NCBI RefSeq assembly: GCF_001426665.1 | Contig: NZ_LMEY01000027.1 | Coordinates: 38,439 to 102,438 of the forward strand | Source of the DNA: Rhizobium sp. Root1334 | GTDB lineage: Bacteria; Pseudomonadota; Alphaproteobacteria; Rhizobiales; Rhizobiaceae | Direction of reading: 5' to 3' | Length of the DNA: 64,000 nucleotides | In this document: positions 36,640-45,574 of the stretch, one piece after another | Layout of the letters: each line of letters begins with the position of its first letter | How positions within the stretch are numbered: the stretch's first letter is position 1 | Translations under genes and position numbers: made by a program | Notes under the pieces: generated by a model | Database searches by the model: none | Seen by the model: only the letters and a program-made list of their open reading frames with translations | What the model was told of the DNA's origin: nothing

Positions 36640-38043
36640 ATGGCTGACGGCACTTCTGAAACCAAAAGCTCCAACCAGATGTGGGGCGGTCGCTTTGCTC
36701 AAGGACCGGCGGCGATCATGGAGGAGATAAATGCCTCGATCGGCTTCGACAAGAAGCTTTTCGCCCAAGACATCCGCGGCTCAATGGCGCATGCGACCAT
36801 GCTGGCGCATCAAGGCATCATTTCGGCCGATGATAAAGACAAGATCGTTCACGGCCTGAGCACGATCCTGTCAGAGATCGAAAGCGGCCAGTTCGAATTC
36901 TCCCGCCGGCTCGAAGACATCCATATGAACGTGGAAGCACGGCTTGCAACCCTGATCGGCCCGGCCGCCGGACGCCTGCACACAGCGCGCTCGCGCAACG
37001 ACCAGGTGGCGCTCGACTTCCGCCTGTGGGTAAAGGAAGAGTTGCAAAAATGCGAGGGAATGCTGACGAGCCTGATCGCGGCCTTCCTCGACCGCGCCGA
37101 AGAGCACGCCGAGACGGTGATGCCAGGCTTTACCCATTTGCAGACGGCCCAGCCGGTGACCTTCGGCCATCACTGCATGGCCTATGTCGAAATGTTCGGC
37201 CGCGACCGCCAGCGCGTGCGCCACGCCATCGAGCATATGGACGAAAGCCCGATCGGTGCTGCAGCACTCGCCGGCACCGGCTTTCCGATCGACCGCCACA
37301 TGACCGCCAAGGCGCTTGGTTTCCGCGAGCCGACCCGCAATTCGATCGACACCGTTTCGGATCGCGATTTCGCGCTGGAATTCCTGTCAATCGCCTCGAT
37401 CTGCGCCGTGCATCTGTCGCGGCTGGCCGAAGAAATCGTCATCTGGTCGACACCGCAATTCGGCTTCGTGCGCCTGTCGGATGCGTTTTCGACCGGCTCC
37501 TCGATCATGCCGCAGAAGAAGAACCCGGACGCTGCCGAACTGGTACGCGCCAAGACCGGCCGCATCAACGGCTCGCTGATCGCGCTTCTGACCGTGATGA
37601 AGGGCCTGCCGCTCGCCTATTCCAAGGACATGCAGGAAGACAAGGAACAGGTCTTCGACAGCGCCGAGAGCCTGGAACTGGCAATTGCAGCGATGACCGG
37701 CATGGTCCGCGACATGACCATTCGTGCTGACCGGATGAAGGCCGCTGCAGGCTCCGGCTATTCCACCGCTACCGATCTTGCTGACTGGCTGGTGCGCGAA
37801 GCGGGGCTTCCCTTCCGCGACGCCCACCACGTCACTGGCCGCGCCGTGGCGCTGGCCGAACAGAAGGCCTGCGAACTGGCTGAACTTTCTCTCGAAGACC
37901 TGCAGACGATCCATCCGGATATCACCGACAAGGTGTTCGGCGTGCTGACGGTCGAGGCTTCGGTTGCCAGCCGCACATCATTTGGCGGCACAGCGCCGAG
38001 CGAAGTCAGGAAGCAGATTGCCTGGTGGCGGACCCGCAACTGA
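36640..38043 (+). CDS. argH: Argininosuccinate lyase
   Basis: 467 residues, the normal length. The fumarase/aspartase signature [12 protein letters not shown] is present; MWGGRF near the start and [16 protein letters not shown] are ArgH-typical. It splits argininosuccinate to arginine and fumarate, the last step of arginine synthesis. The frame is open upstream into antisense of tlpA, but the ATG at 36640 starts the conserved region. Confidence 0.96.
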   Translation: MADGTSETKSSNQMWGGRFAQGPAAIMEEINASIGFDKKLFAQDIRGSMAHATMLAHQGIISADDKDKIVHGLSTILSEIESGQFEFSRRLEDIHMNVEARLATLIGPAAGRLHTARSRNDQVALDFRLWVKEELQKCEGMLTSLIAAFLDRAEEHAETVMPGFTHLQTAQPVTFGHHCMAYVEMFGRDRQRVRHAIEHMDESPIGAAALAGTGFPIDRHMTAKALGFREPTRNSIDTVSDRDFALEFLSIASICAVHLSRLAEEIVIWSTPQFGFVRLSDAFSTGSSIMPQKKNPDAAELVRAKTGRINGSLIALLTVMKGLPLAYSKDMQEDKEQVFDSAESLELAIAAMTGMVRDMTIRADRMKAAAGSGYSTATDLADWLVREAGLPFRDAHHVTGRAVALAEQKACELAELSLEDLQTIHPDITDKVFGVLTVEASVASRTSFGGTAPSEVRKQIAWWRTRN

Positions 38044-38137
38044 GAATACGATTCAGGGTGCACAATGCCCCGAAAAGCCGTTATGAGTTTTGGCGAATTT
38101 GCGAAGAAGGGCTGATTGCCCGGACCGGGAACCATCG

Positions 38138-38332
38138 ATGCTGTCACGAAACACCACCATTCTGCTTGCAGTCCTTGCCATTGCCGGCCTGACGCTGTCC
38201 GGCTGCGGGCGCAAGGGCGACCTCGATCGTCCGGGCTCCTCCGCTCCGATCAACACCAAGGCGGTACCCGGCAGCGTTGAAAAACAGGACGAAGCGCGCG
38301 GCAAGCCCTTCTTCCTTGATCCCCTCCTGTAA
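38138..38332 (+). CDS. lptM: LptM-like outer-membrane lipoprotein
   Basis: 64 residues. Signal peptide with lipobox LTLSGC (Cys23) followed by GRKGDLDRP, matching the LptM (YifL) pattern of a short lipoprotein with GCG-x-KG. LptM assists assembly of the LptDE lipopolysaccharide translocon in enterobacteria. It sits between argH and lysA, a conserved rhizobial position, and 12 bases before the lysA start. Confidence 0.85.
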   Translation: MLSRNTTILLAVLAIAGLTLSGCGRKGDLDRPGSSAPINTKAVPGSVEKQDEARGKPFFLDPLL

Positions 38333-38344
38333 CAGAGCACACTC

Positions 38345-39613
38345 GTGAACCATTTCGAATATCGTGACGGCATTCTGTTTGCTGAAGACGTCTCCGTCAT
38401 CGACATCGCCAAGGCGGTGGGAACCCCGTTCTACTGCTATTCTACCGCAACGCTGGAACGGCACTACTCGGTCTTCTCCAAGGCATTTTCCGATATTGAC
38501 GCCATGGTCTGTTACGCCATGAAGGCCAATTCCAACCAAGCCGTACTGAAGACGCTCGGCCGTCTGGGCGCCGGTGTCGACGTGGTATCCGGCGGCGAAC
38601 TGCGCCGGGCGCTGGCAGCCGGCATCCCGGCCAGCCGCATCATGTTTTCCGGCGTCGGCAAGACCGCCGCCGAAATGGACCTGGCGCTCGACGCCGGTAT
38701 CTACTGCTTCAACGTCGAATCCGAGCCGGAGTTGGAAGTGCTCAATGCCCGCGCCGTGCGCGAAGGCAAGAAGGCGCATGTGTCCTTCCGCATCAACCCG
38801 GATGTCGACGCCAAGACCCATGCCAAGATTTCGACCGGCAAGAAAGAAAACAAGTTCGGCATCGCCTATGAGCGCGCCCGCGCCGTTTATGCCCATGCCG
38901 CGACCCTGCCCGGTATTCAGGTGACCGGCATAGACATGCATATCGGCAGCCAGATCACCGAGCTGCAACCTTTCGCCGACGCTTTCAAACTGTTGCGCGA
39001 GCTGGTCGATACCCTGCGCGCCGACGGCCACAACATCGATCACGTCGACGTTGGCGGCGGCCTTGGCGTGCCCTACAAGCTGGACAACAACCCGCCGCCC
39101 CTGCCCGACGCCTACGCGACGATCGTCAAGGACCAGCTGCGCGAACTCGGCTGCAAGATCGTCATGGAGCCCGGCCGGCTGATCGTCGGCAATGCCGGCA
39201 TAATGGTGACGGAAGTCGTCTACGTGAAGGACGGCGGCTCGAAGACCTTCGTCATCGTCGATGGTGCCATGAACGACCTGATCCGCCCGACGCTCTACGA
39301 CGCCTATCACGAAATCCAGCCGGTGCGGATTTCCGCCGCCAACGCGCCGCGTATCAAGGCCGACATTGTCGGTCCGGTCTGCGAGACCGGCGATTATCTG
39401 GCGCTCGACCGGGAAATGGCCATGCCGAAGCCCGGCGACCTGATTTCGATAGGTACCGCCGGCGCCTATGGTGCGGTGCAGGCAGGCACCTATAACAGCC
39501 GTTTGCTGGTGCCCGAGGTTCTTGTCAACGGCGATCGCTTCCACGTGATTCGTCCGCGCACGACCTATGAGGACCTGATCGGGCTGGATTCCGTGCCTGA
39601 CTGGCTCGACTGA
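38345..39613 (+). CDS. lysA: Diaminopimelate decarboxylase
   Basis: 422 residues. PLP lysine in CYAMKANSN, GVDVVSGGELRRAL, and the C-terminal ICETGDYLA-like segment (VCETGDYLALDREM). It makes lysine from meso-diaminopimelate. GTG start, immediately after lptM. It is the last visible gene of the argH-lptM-lysA run. Confidence 0.96.
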   Translation: MNHFEYRDGILFAEDVSVIDIAKAVGTPFYCYSTATLERHYSVFSKAFSDIDAMVCYAMKANSNQAVLKTLGRLGAGVDVVSGGELRRALAAGIPASRIMFSGVGKTAAEMDLALDAGIYCFNVESEPELEVLNARAVREGKKAHVSFRINPDVDAKTHAKISTGKKENKFGIAYERARAVYAHAATLPGIQVTGIDMHIGSQITELQPFADAFKLLRELVDTLRADGHNIDHVDVGGGLGVPYKLDNNPPPLPDAYATIVKDQLRELGCKIVMEPGRLIVGNAGIMVTEVVYVKDGGSKTFVIVDGAMNDLIRPTLYDAYHEIQPVRISAANAPRIKADIVGPVCETGDYLALDREMAMPKPGDLISIGTAGAYGAVQAGTYNSRLLVPEVLVNGDRFHVIRPRTTYEDLIGLDSVPDWLD

Positions 39614-39757
39614 CGGCCTTTCAGCAGCTCCCGGTCCGGCGTTGTTGATAGCACCGCGGCGGACCACCGAAATCGATCACGATTGCGTTGCCGCCCTCGT
39701 CTTCGCCACAAAGAGTGTTATCCTTCGCGGTACGTTTCAAACGTTGAAAGGGAACGG

Positions 39758-42391
39758 ATGACGGAAATCCGGCGGGACAGCTCGACGGCGGCGGCAGGCT
39801 TCATGCGAAGCCTTGCGGTCAAGCGGACGCTTGCGCGTATCGTCCTTATCGCCGAACAGATGGCGCCCCGCGCCCTGCCGCTCATTGCCATCGTCTTGCT
39901 GTTTCTCTCCGCCGCCTGGTTCGGTTTCTTCCGCACCGCCCCCGGCTGGCTGCATGTCACCGCCCTGATAGCCTTTGCCGCTGCCTTCGTCGCCGTATTG
40001 ATCCCGCTGCTGCGCATCCGCATTCCCGGCAATACCGAGGCCGACCGGATGCTGGAGGAGCGCAACCACCTGCCGCATCAGGCAATCCGAGTTCAGGACG
40101 ATCAACCGGCCACCAGCGGCGCCTTCGGCCAGGCGCTCTGGCAGGAGCATCAGACCCGCATGGCGCGGATGATCGGTTCGCTACAAGCTGGACTGCCCAA
40201 ACCGGACATCGCCCGCACCGACAGCTATGGCCTGCGTGCGGTTCCGGTGCTGCTTGCCTGCGTTGCCTTTGCCTATTCCTACTCAAACCGCGCCGGTCTG
40301 ATTTCCGATGCCTTCCGCCCGCCGCAGCAGATCGCCGCGATACCCGATGTGCGCATTGATGCCTGGGTGACGCCGCCTGCCTATACTGGCAGGGCGCCGG
40401 TTTTTCTGACGGACAGGCAGGGCGCTGAACAGATTGCCGGCAGCGCAGAGCCGCTGCGTATCCCGCAGTTCAGCGAATTGACCGTGCGCATCACCAGCGG
40501 CGGTGAAGGCACGCCCGTCACGTATCTGGAAGACGGCGCGGCCCAACCGCTGGTAATCGCCGCACAGGCGGCCAAACCCGGCAAGGACGGCAAAGTACCT
40601 GTGGTAGCTGCTGCTGCCGATCCGGCAAAACCCGGCAGCGACACCCATATGATGAAGATCACCAAGGACGGTTCGCTCTTTGTTGGTGGCGAACAATGGG
40701 CCTTCACGGTGATCCCCGACAGCGTTCCGGATATTGCCTTCGACGGCATTCCGCGCACTACGGTCAACGCTGCGCTCGAAATTGGTTTTGCAGCCAAGGA
40801 CGATTACGGCATCCAGGATGCCTGGGCCGAAATCGTCCCTCTGGACAAGCAGGCTGCCGATGCGCGGCCGCTTTATCCCCTGCCGGAATACCGCCTCGAT
40901 CTGCCCAAGCGCAACGCCCGCGAGGCCAAGGGGCTGACCAGCCGCAACTTGAGCGAACACCCGCTTTCTGGAAAGCGCGTCCGCGTCACGCTGGTTGCCA
41001 AGGATGCCGCCGGACAGGAAGGCCGCAGTGTGCCACAGGACATGATTCTGCCCGCCCGTCCCTTCTTCGAACCTTTGGCCGGAGCGGTCGCCGAAGAGCG
41101 GCAGGTGTTTGCGCTCAATGCCAACGATCTGCCACGCGCGATTGAACTTAACGACGCCCTCTCGGTGCGGCCCGACGAAACCATCCCGAACCTGACGCAC
41201 TTCCTGCTTCTGCAATCGGCCCGAACCCGCATGGCGCTTTCGCGCAATGACGACATGCTGCGCGATGCAGCAGCCTATCTCTGGGATATCGCACTCGGCA
41301 TCGAAGGTGGCGACATGGCGCTGGCCGACAAGCGGCTGCGCGATGCTCAGCAGAAGCTGTCCGAGGCGCTGGAAAGAGGCGCATCGGACGAAGAAATCAC
41401 CAAGCTGATGCAGGAACTGCGCGACGCCATGAAGGACTACATGGAGGCGCTGGCCAAGCAGGCGGCAAAGAACCCGCAAGTGGCGGCCAACCCCAACCAG
41501 AACAACGTGCTGCGTCAGCAGGATCTGGAAAAGATGATGAACCAGATCGAAAACCTCGCCAAATCCGGCGCCAAGGATCAGGCGCGCCAGATGCTGTCGG
41601 AAATGCAGCGCATGATGAACAATCTCCAGGCCGGCCGGCCTCAGCAACAGCAGCAGGGCCAGGAAAACAGCGAGATGCGCAAGCAGATGGACAAGCTCGG
41701 CCAGCTGATGCAGGAGCAGCAGCAACTGATGGACGAGACGTTCAAATACGATCAGGCCCTGCGCGACCGCATGCAGCGCGGCGATCCGCTGGAGGGAGAG
41801 GACCATGAACTCTTCGACCAGGAGATGCCGCAGGAACCCGGCCAGCAGCAGGATCAAAATGCCCAGCAGCCCGGCCCGCTCGACAATATGACGGCGGAAG
41901 AACTGAAGCAGGCGCTAAAAGACATGCAGGCGCAGCAGGACCAGCTGGGCAAGCAGCTTGGTGAATTGCAGAAGGGCCTTGAAGGCATGGGCATCAAGCC
42001 CGGCAAGGGTTTTGGCGAGGCTGGCCGCGAAATGAAGGGCGCTTCCGGCGCTCTCGGCAAGGGCCAGGGCGAACAGGCTGTCGGTAGCCAGGGCCGCGCA
42101 TTGCAGGCGCTGCGTGATGGCGCGCAGGACATGATGCAACAGATGCAAAGCCAGGGCCAAGGCCCCGGGCAAGGCCAGGGCGTGCCGCAATATGGCCAGA
42201 ACGGCCGTGACCCACTGGGCCGCCGCCAGCAGAACGCTGGGCCGGACTTTGGCGATCAAGTCAAGGTGCCTGATGAAATCGATACGCAGCGCGCCCGCGA
42301 AATCCTCGACGAAATCCGCCGCCGCCTTGGCACCAACTCGTCGCCGGAGACGGAGCGGCAATATCTGGAAAGGCTGTTGGATATTCGGTGA
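39758..42391 (+). CDS. DUF4175/TIGR02302 family large membrane protein
   Basis: 877 residues. Two or three hydrophobic segments in the first 70 and near residue 155, a long middle domain with periplasmic-looking beta-rich stretches (VRIDAWVTPPAYTGRAPVFL), and a C-terminal third rich in Gln, Met and Gly (QQQQGQENSEMRKQMDKLGQ and similar), likely coiled coil. This matches the alphaproteobacterial TIGR02302 family, of unknown function. AAAGGGA precedes the ATG. Confidence 0.85.
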   Translation: MTEIRRDSSTAAAGFMRSLAVKRTLARIVLIAEQMAPRALPLIAIVLLFLSAAWFGFFRTAPGWLHVTALIAFAAAFVAVLIPLLRIRIPGNTEADRMLEERNHLPHQAIRVQDDQPATSGAFGQALWQEHQTRMARMIGSLQAGLPKPDIARTDSYGLRAVPVLLACVAFAYSYSNRAGLISDAFRPPQQIAAIPDVRIDAWVTPPAYTGRAPVFLTDRQGAEQIAGSAEPLRIPQFSELTVRITSGGEGTPVTYLEDGAAQPLVIAAQAAKPGKDGKVPVVAAAADPAKPGSDTHMMKITKDGSLFVGGEQWAFTVIPDSVPDIAFDGIPRTTVNAALEIGFAAKDDYGIQDAWAEIVPLDKQAADARPLYPLPEYRLDLPKRNAREAKGLTSRNLSEHPLSGKRVRVTLVAKDAAGQEGRSVPQDMILPARPFFEPLAGAVAEERQVFALNANDLPRAIELNDALSVRPDETIPNLTHFLLLQSARTRMALSRNDDMLRDAAAYLWDIALGIEGGDMALADKRLRDAQQKLSEALERGASDEEITKLMQELRDAMKDYMEALAKQAAKNPQVAANPNQNNVLRQQDLEKMMNQIENLAKSGAKDQARQMLSEMQRMMNNLQAGRPQQQQQGQENSEMRKQMDKLGQLMQEQQQLMDETFKYDQALRDRMQRGDPLEGEDHELFDQEMPQEPGQQQDQNAQQPGPLDNMTAEELKQALKDMQAQQDQLGKQLGELQKGLEGMGIKPGKGFGEAGREMKGASGALGKGQGEQAVGSQGRALQALRDGAQDMMQQMQSQGQGPGQGQGVPQYGQNGRDPLGRRQQNAGPDFGDQVKVPDEIDTQRAREILDEIRRRLGTNSSPETERQYLERLLDIR

Positions 42392-42410
42392 AGGCCAGCT
42401 CCCAAACGCG

Positions 42411-42449
42411 CCGCATCAAGATGCGGTGCCGCTCCACAGCCAGAGCGGC
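42411..42449. terminator. Tandem hairpins between convergent genes
   Basis: CCGCATC-AA-GATGCGG (42411-42426) and GCCGCTC-8-GAGCGGC (42428-42449), both perfect 7-bp stems. No T-run on either strand, so intrinsic termination is uncertain. They lie between the DUF4175 gene and the convergent lipoprotein. Confidence 0.45.
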
Positions 42450-42489
42450 GCAAGAACAGGCCTAAAGCACCGACATTTTCGCCGGCTTC

Positions 42490-42729
42490 TCAGAATGGCT
42501 TGCTGATACAGGCGTATTTCCGGTCCAGGCCCAATCTCATATTTCCGCCGGTCACCTGTTTGATTTTACCCGCGCCACACGAGTTATCATCAACCAGAAC
42601 CTTGATCCCGCTTTGAATTTTCCCGGGACGGGGTTCCGTTTGGTATATTTTCGGGCCTTTGTGGCCGGTTGCCTGCGTACATCCCACCAAGAAAAACGGA
42701 AATAGAAAAAGAACCATAGCTTTCTTCAT
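42490..42729 (-). CDS. Small lipoprotein, unknown function
   Basis: 79 residues with a signal peptide and lipobox-like FFLVGC (Cys17), then a basic domain with two more cysteines (NSCGAGK, KYACISKPF). The ATG has GAGGGG upstream. Third positions and the upstream region (42720-42830) are much more AT-rich than the neighbours, suggesting a recent acquisition. No family recognised. Confidence 0.65.
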   Translation of the reverse strand: MKKAMVLFLFPFFLVGCTQATGHKGPKIYQTEPRPGKIQSGIKVLVDDNSCGAGKIKQVTGGNMRLGLDRKYACISKPF

Positions 42730-42836
42730 CACGCCCCTCAGCAACGAACCATTAATAAAGCATCTCACTTTAATAATTTTAGGGATAATGAAAACAAGAA
42801 AAATTGTGAGACCGGAAAGTCTAAAGCCGACGCCGC

Positions 42837-43196
42837 TCAAGCCGCCAATGCAACGGCAACGGCCTTGCGAATATCCGGCAGCGAAAACGGCTTGGAGACC
42901 ACATCGATAACCTTGCCGGTCAGATTGTCGGCCCGCTCGCGCTGTTCGGCATAGCCGGTCATCAACAGGATCTTCAATGCCGGAAAGGCGGCTGATGCCT
43001 GGTGGGCAAGCTCGATACCGTCCATCACGGGCATACGGATATCGGAAAGCAGCAGGTCGAATCTATCGCCCTGAAGGCAGGCAAGGCCCTCGGCGCCATC
43101 GGCAGCCTCGACGGTCTCATGACCATCCAGCTGCAAGGCGCGGGCAACGAAACGGCGCAGGCCGTCCTCATCTTCGGTAATCAGGATTTTCGCCAT
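42837..43196 (-). CDS. cpdR: Single-domain response regulator CpdR
   Basis: 119 residues of receiver domain only: acidic pocket EDED (8-11), phosphoacceptor Asp52 in LLSDIRMP, Thr/Ser of LLMTGYA and Lys of VSKPF near 102. The sequence follows the CpdR pattern (VARALQLDGHETVEAADGAEGL). Unphosphorylated CpdR directs ClpXP to CtrA and other substrates in alphaproteobacteria. A second ATG immediately upstream (43199) is equally possible. Confidence 0.88.
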   Translation of the reverse strand: MAKILITEDEDGLRRFVARALQLDGHETVEAADGAEGLACLQGDRFDLLLSDIRMPVMDGIELAHQASAAFPALKILLMTGYAEQRERADNLTGKVIDVVSKPFSLPDIRKAVAVALAA

Positions 43197-43256
43197 CATG
43201 GCCTCCGTTTCGGCAACAGCTCTGCCGGGACGTTTGCCATGACGGCATCCGGTCCC

Positions 43257-43282
43257 TGACCCGCAGCACAGGCTGCGGGTCA
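43257..43282. terminator. Perfect 11-bp hairpin between hpt and cpdR
   Basis: TGACCCGCAGC and GCTGCGGGTCA are perfect complements around a 4-nt loop. It lies 72 bases downstream of the hpt stop and 58 upstream of the cpdR start on the minus strand. No T-run follows, so it is either a weak terminator or an mRNA structure in the cpdR leader. Confidence 0.55.
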
Positions 43283-43353
43283 ACACCACCAGAGTTTTGT
43301 TTGTTTTCCGTAAACGCGGATGGCCAGATCAGGGACTGTCCACAGGCGGATGA

Positions 43354-43899
43354 TTATTCGGCATCGCCAGTGACAATGCCGACGAACGGCAGCTCGCGGA
43401 AAGCATAGGCCACATCCATACCGTAGCCGACGACAAAATAGTCGGGGCATTCGAAACCGACATAATCGGCTTCGAGATCGGTCTGGCGCTTGACCTTTTT
43501 GTCGAGCAGAACGGCGATTGTCACCGATTTTGCGCCGCGCTCCAGCATCAGTTCCTTGGCGAAGCGCAGCGTGCGGCCCGACTCAAGAATGTCATCAATC
43601 AGCAGAACATCGCGGCCATGCACGTCGCTGTCGATGTCCTTGATGATCTTGACGCCCTGCGACACCGTGCCTGTGCCATAGCTGGACAGCGTGATGAACT
43701 CGACTTCCGGCGCAAGGCCGACGGCGTGCATCGCGCGGATGAGATCGGCGGCGAAGATGAACGAGCCCTTGAGGACGGCGATGACCAGGAGGTCATTGAG
43801 CGGTCCCTTGGCAATTTCTTCCGCCATTTCAACGTTTCGCGCCGAAATGACCTCGGCAGTATAAAGCGGATCGATGTTCTTTCCACGAACGACGGGCAT
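43354..43899 (-). CDS. hpt: Hypoxanthine phosphoribosyltransferase
   Basis: 181 residues. PRPP-binding motif VLLIDDILESGRTL, flexible loop region SSYGTGTVSQG, and the C-terminal purine-contact stretch DYFVVGYGMDVAYAFRELPFVG. It salvages hypoxanthine (and often guanine) to the nucleotide. Same strand as cpdR. Confidence 0.93.
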   Translation of the reverse strand: MPVVRGKNIDPLYTAEVISARNVEMAEEIAKGPLNDLLVIAVLKGSFIFAADLIRAMHAVGLAPEVEFITLSSYGTGTVSQGVKIIKDIDSDVHGRDVLLIDDILESGRTLRFAKELMLERGAKSVTIAVLLDKKVKRQTDLEADYVGFECPDYFVVGYGMDVAYAFRELPFVGIVTGDAE

Positions 43900-43968
43900 G
43901 GGAATGGTCTCCAGAAATAAAAATGGAGACTGCGTTTTATGCCTCCGGAACCTAGCCGCTTAGCACAG

Positions 43969-44637
43969 TCAGGGCGCCGAATCACCCGGTTGGCCGAAGG
44001 AAACGGCCACGCCCGGCAGTTTTCCACCTGTGTGTAGGAGACGGGTCGAGAACGGGCGGCTCTCGCCGGGGGCCAGAACAGCCTGGCCTTGCTCAATCCG
44101 CGTGGCCGTCCGCCGATGTCCATTGGCAACCACATCGACCAGGAGTGGGGGAACCATCTTCGGTGCATCGGATTGATTTTTGACTGCACCATAGACCGAC
44201 AGGATCTTCATGCCGTTGGCATCATTGAGCGATGTGGTGACATCACTGATCGACAATGCCTGTACAGGGGCAATATCGGGCTGGTACTGGGGCAGGCTGG
44301 CAAACAGCACGAAGACCGGGGCACACAGGCAGGTGACGAGGACGGCAAATGCCTTGGGGGATGCCGTCTGGAGCAGGCGCTCGAAATGGTTCACCACTCG
44401 CCCGAACCCAGATGCTACACGATGCGGGTTCTGGTTCGCCGGGACTGCAGTGCGCATCCGATTGTCGTTGAAGACGGGATAGACGTTACGCCGGCCATTT
44501 GCCGTCACGGTTTCGAATTCGGCATCGACGATATTGGTGCGATCGGGCATGCCCCTTGCGGGCGTGGCCCGCCCCCGCCGCTCAGGCGGCAGAAAATCCA
44601 TGCGGGTTGCGGTGCCGTTGGAACGGAAAGCGTTCAT
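43969..44637 (-). CDS. Uncharacterised membrane protein divergent from ftsE
   Basis: 222 residues with AAGGAGAG before the ATG. An N-terminal disordered, Arg-rich cytoplasmic part, one transmembrane helix near residues 97-118 (AFAVLVTCLCAPVFVLFASLP), and an extracytoplasmic domain with a DUF3426-like pattern (VYGAVKNQSDAPKMVPPLLVDVVANG, then LAPGESRPFSTRL). Function unknown. It shares the intergenic region, including a CtrA-type box, with ftsEX. Confidence 0.75.
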   Translation of the reverse strand: MNAFRSNGTATRMDFLPPERRGRATPARGMPDRTNIVDAEFETVTANGRRNVYPVFNDNRMRTAVPANQNPHRVASGFGRVVNHFERLLQTASPKAFAVLVTCLCAPVFVLFASLPQYQPDIAPVQALSISDVTTSLNDANGMKILSVYGAVKNQSDAPKMVPPLLVDVVANGHRRTATRIEQGQAVLAPGESRPFSTRLLHTGGKLPGVAVSFGQPGDSAP

Positions 44638-44789
44638 CGTCTCTCCTTCGCAGCCACGCTGGCCGCGCCAGAATGCCCGGGGCATCGACAGGCCAGAATC
44701 GGGCATTGAAACAAACCTTTCTCAGACGTAAACCTAAATGGTTAATGCTTCGAAAACGGCGCTGCCAGAGTGCGTGTTTTCACGCTAAA

Positions 44790-44805
44790 TTAACTACTGT
44801 TTAAC
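44790..44805. promoter_or_regulatory. CtrA-type binding site upstream of ftsE
   Basis: TTAA-N7-TTAACC matches the CtrA consensus TTAA-N7-TTAA(C). An extra half-site, TTAACCAT on the minus strand (44738-44745), lies 45 bases away. Both are in the 200-base region between the divergent membrane protein gene and ftsE. Confidence 0.6.
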
Positions 44806-44914
44806 CATGTTGGCGCTGTAACAGCGAATATCGCGCCATATGCTGCAACAAGGGCCATCAGCCTGCCGCGAACAGGTGGCATGCTGGATTGAAGAGAAGC
44901 TGGACACTGACCCG

Positions 44915-45574
44915 TTGATTCATTTTGAAAATGTCGGATTGCGCTATGGAATGGGCCCGGAAATTCTCCGCGACCTGACCTTCGACATTCCCAAGAAATC
45001 ATTCCAGTTCCTGACCGGCCCTTCGGGTGCCGGCAAAACGACGCTGCTGCGGCTGCTGTTTTTATCGCTGCAGCCGACACGCGGCTTGATCCGCATGTTC
45101 GACCGCAACATCTCGACCATTCCCCGCGACGAATTGCCAATGCTGCGCCGCCGCGTCGGCATCGTTTTCCAGGATTTCCGCCTGCTCGATCATCTGACGA
45201 CATACGAGAACGTCGCTCTACCGTTGCGCGTGCGCGGCAAAGACGAATCGTCCTACCGCTCCGACGTTCTCGAACTGCTTGGCTGGGTCGGACTTGGCGA
45301 GCGCATCAATGTTTTGCCGCCAGTTCTTTCCGGCGGAGAAAAACAGCGCGCAGCCATTGCCCGCGCGCTGATCGACCGGCCGGAAATTCTGCTTGCCGAC
45401 GAACCGACCGGCAACGTCGACCCGCCGATGGCGCGCCGCCTGCTCAATCTGTTCCTCGAACTCAATCGGCTCGGTACCGCTGTCGTCATCGCCACCCATG
45501 ATCTTTCGCTGATGGATCAGGTCGAAGCGCGGCGGATGATTCTTTCCCAAGGGCGGCTCGATATCTATGAGTGA
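44915..45574 (+). CDS. ftsE: Cell division ATP-binding protein FtsE
   Basis: 219 residues from TTG 44915, where the conserved family start (M)IHFENVGLRYG lies; an ATG at 44840 would add 25 residues without family support. Walker A GPSGAGKTT, signature LSGGEKQRAAIARAL, Walker B LLADEPTGNVDP. With FtsX it forms the ABC complex at the division septum that activates peptidoglycan hydrolases. Overlaps ftsX by eight bases. Confidence 0.93.
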   Translation: MIHFENVGLRYGMGPEILRDLTFDIPKKSFQFLTGPSGAGKTTLLRLLFLSLQPTRGLIRMFDRNISTIPRDELPMLRRRVGIVFQDFRLLDHLTTYENVALPLRVRGKDESSYRSDVLELLGWVGLGERINVLPPVLSGGEKQRAAIARALIDRPEILLADEPTGNVDPPMARRLLNLFLELNRLGTAVVIATHDLSLMDQVEARRMILSQGRLDIYE

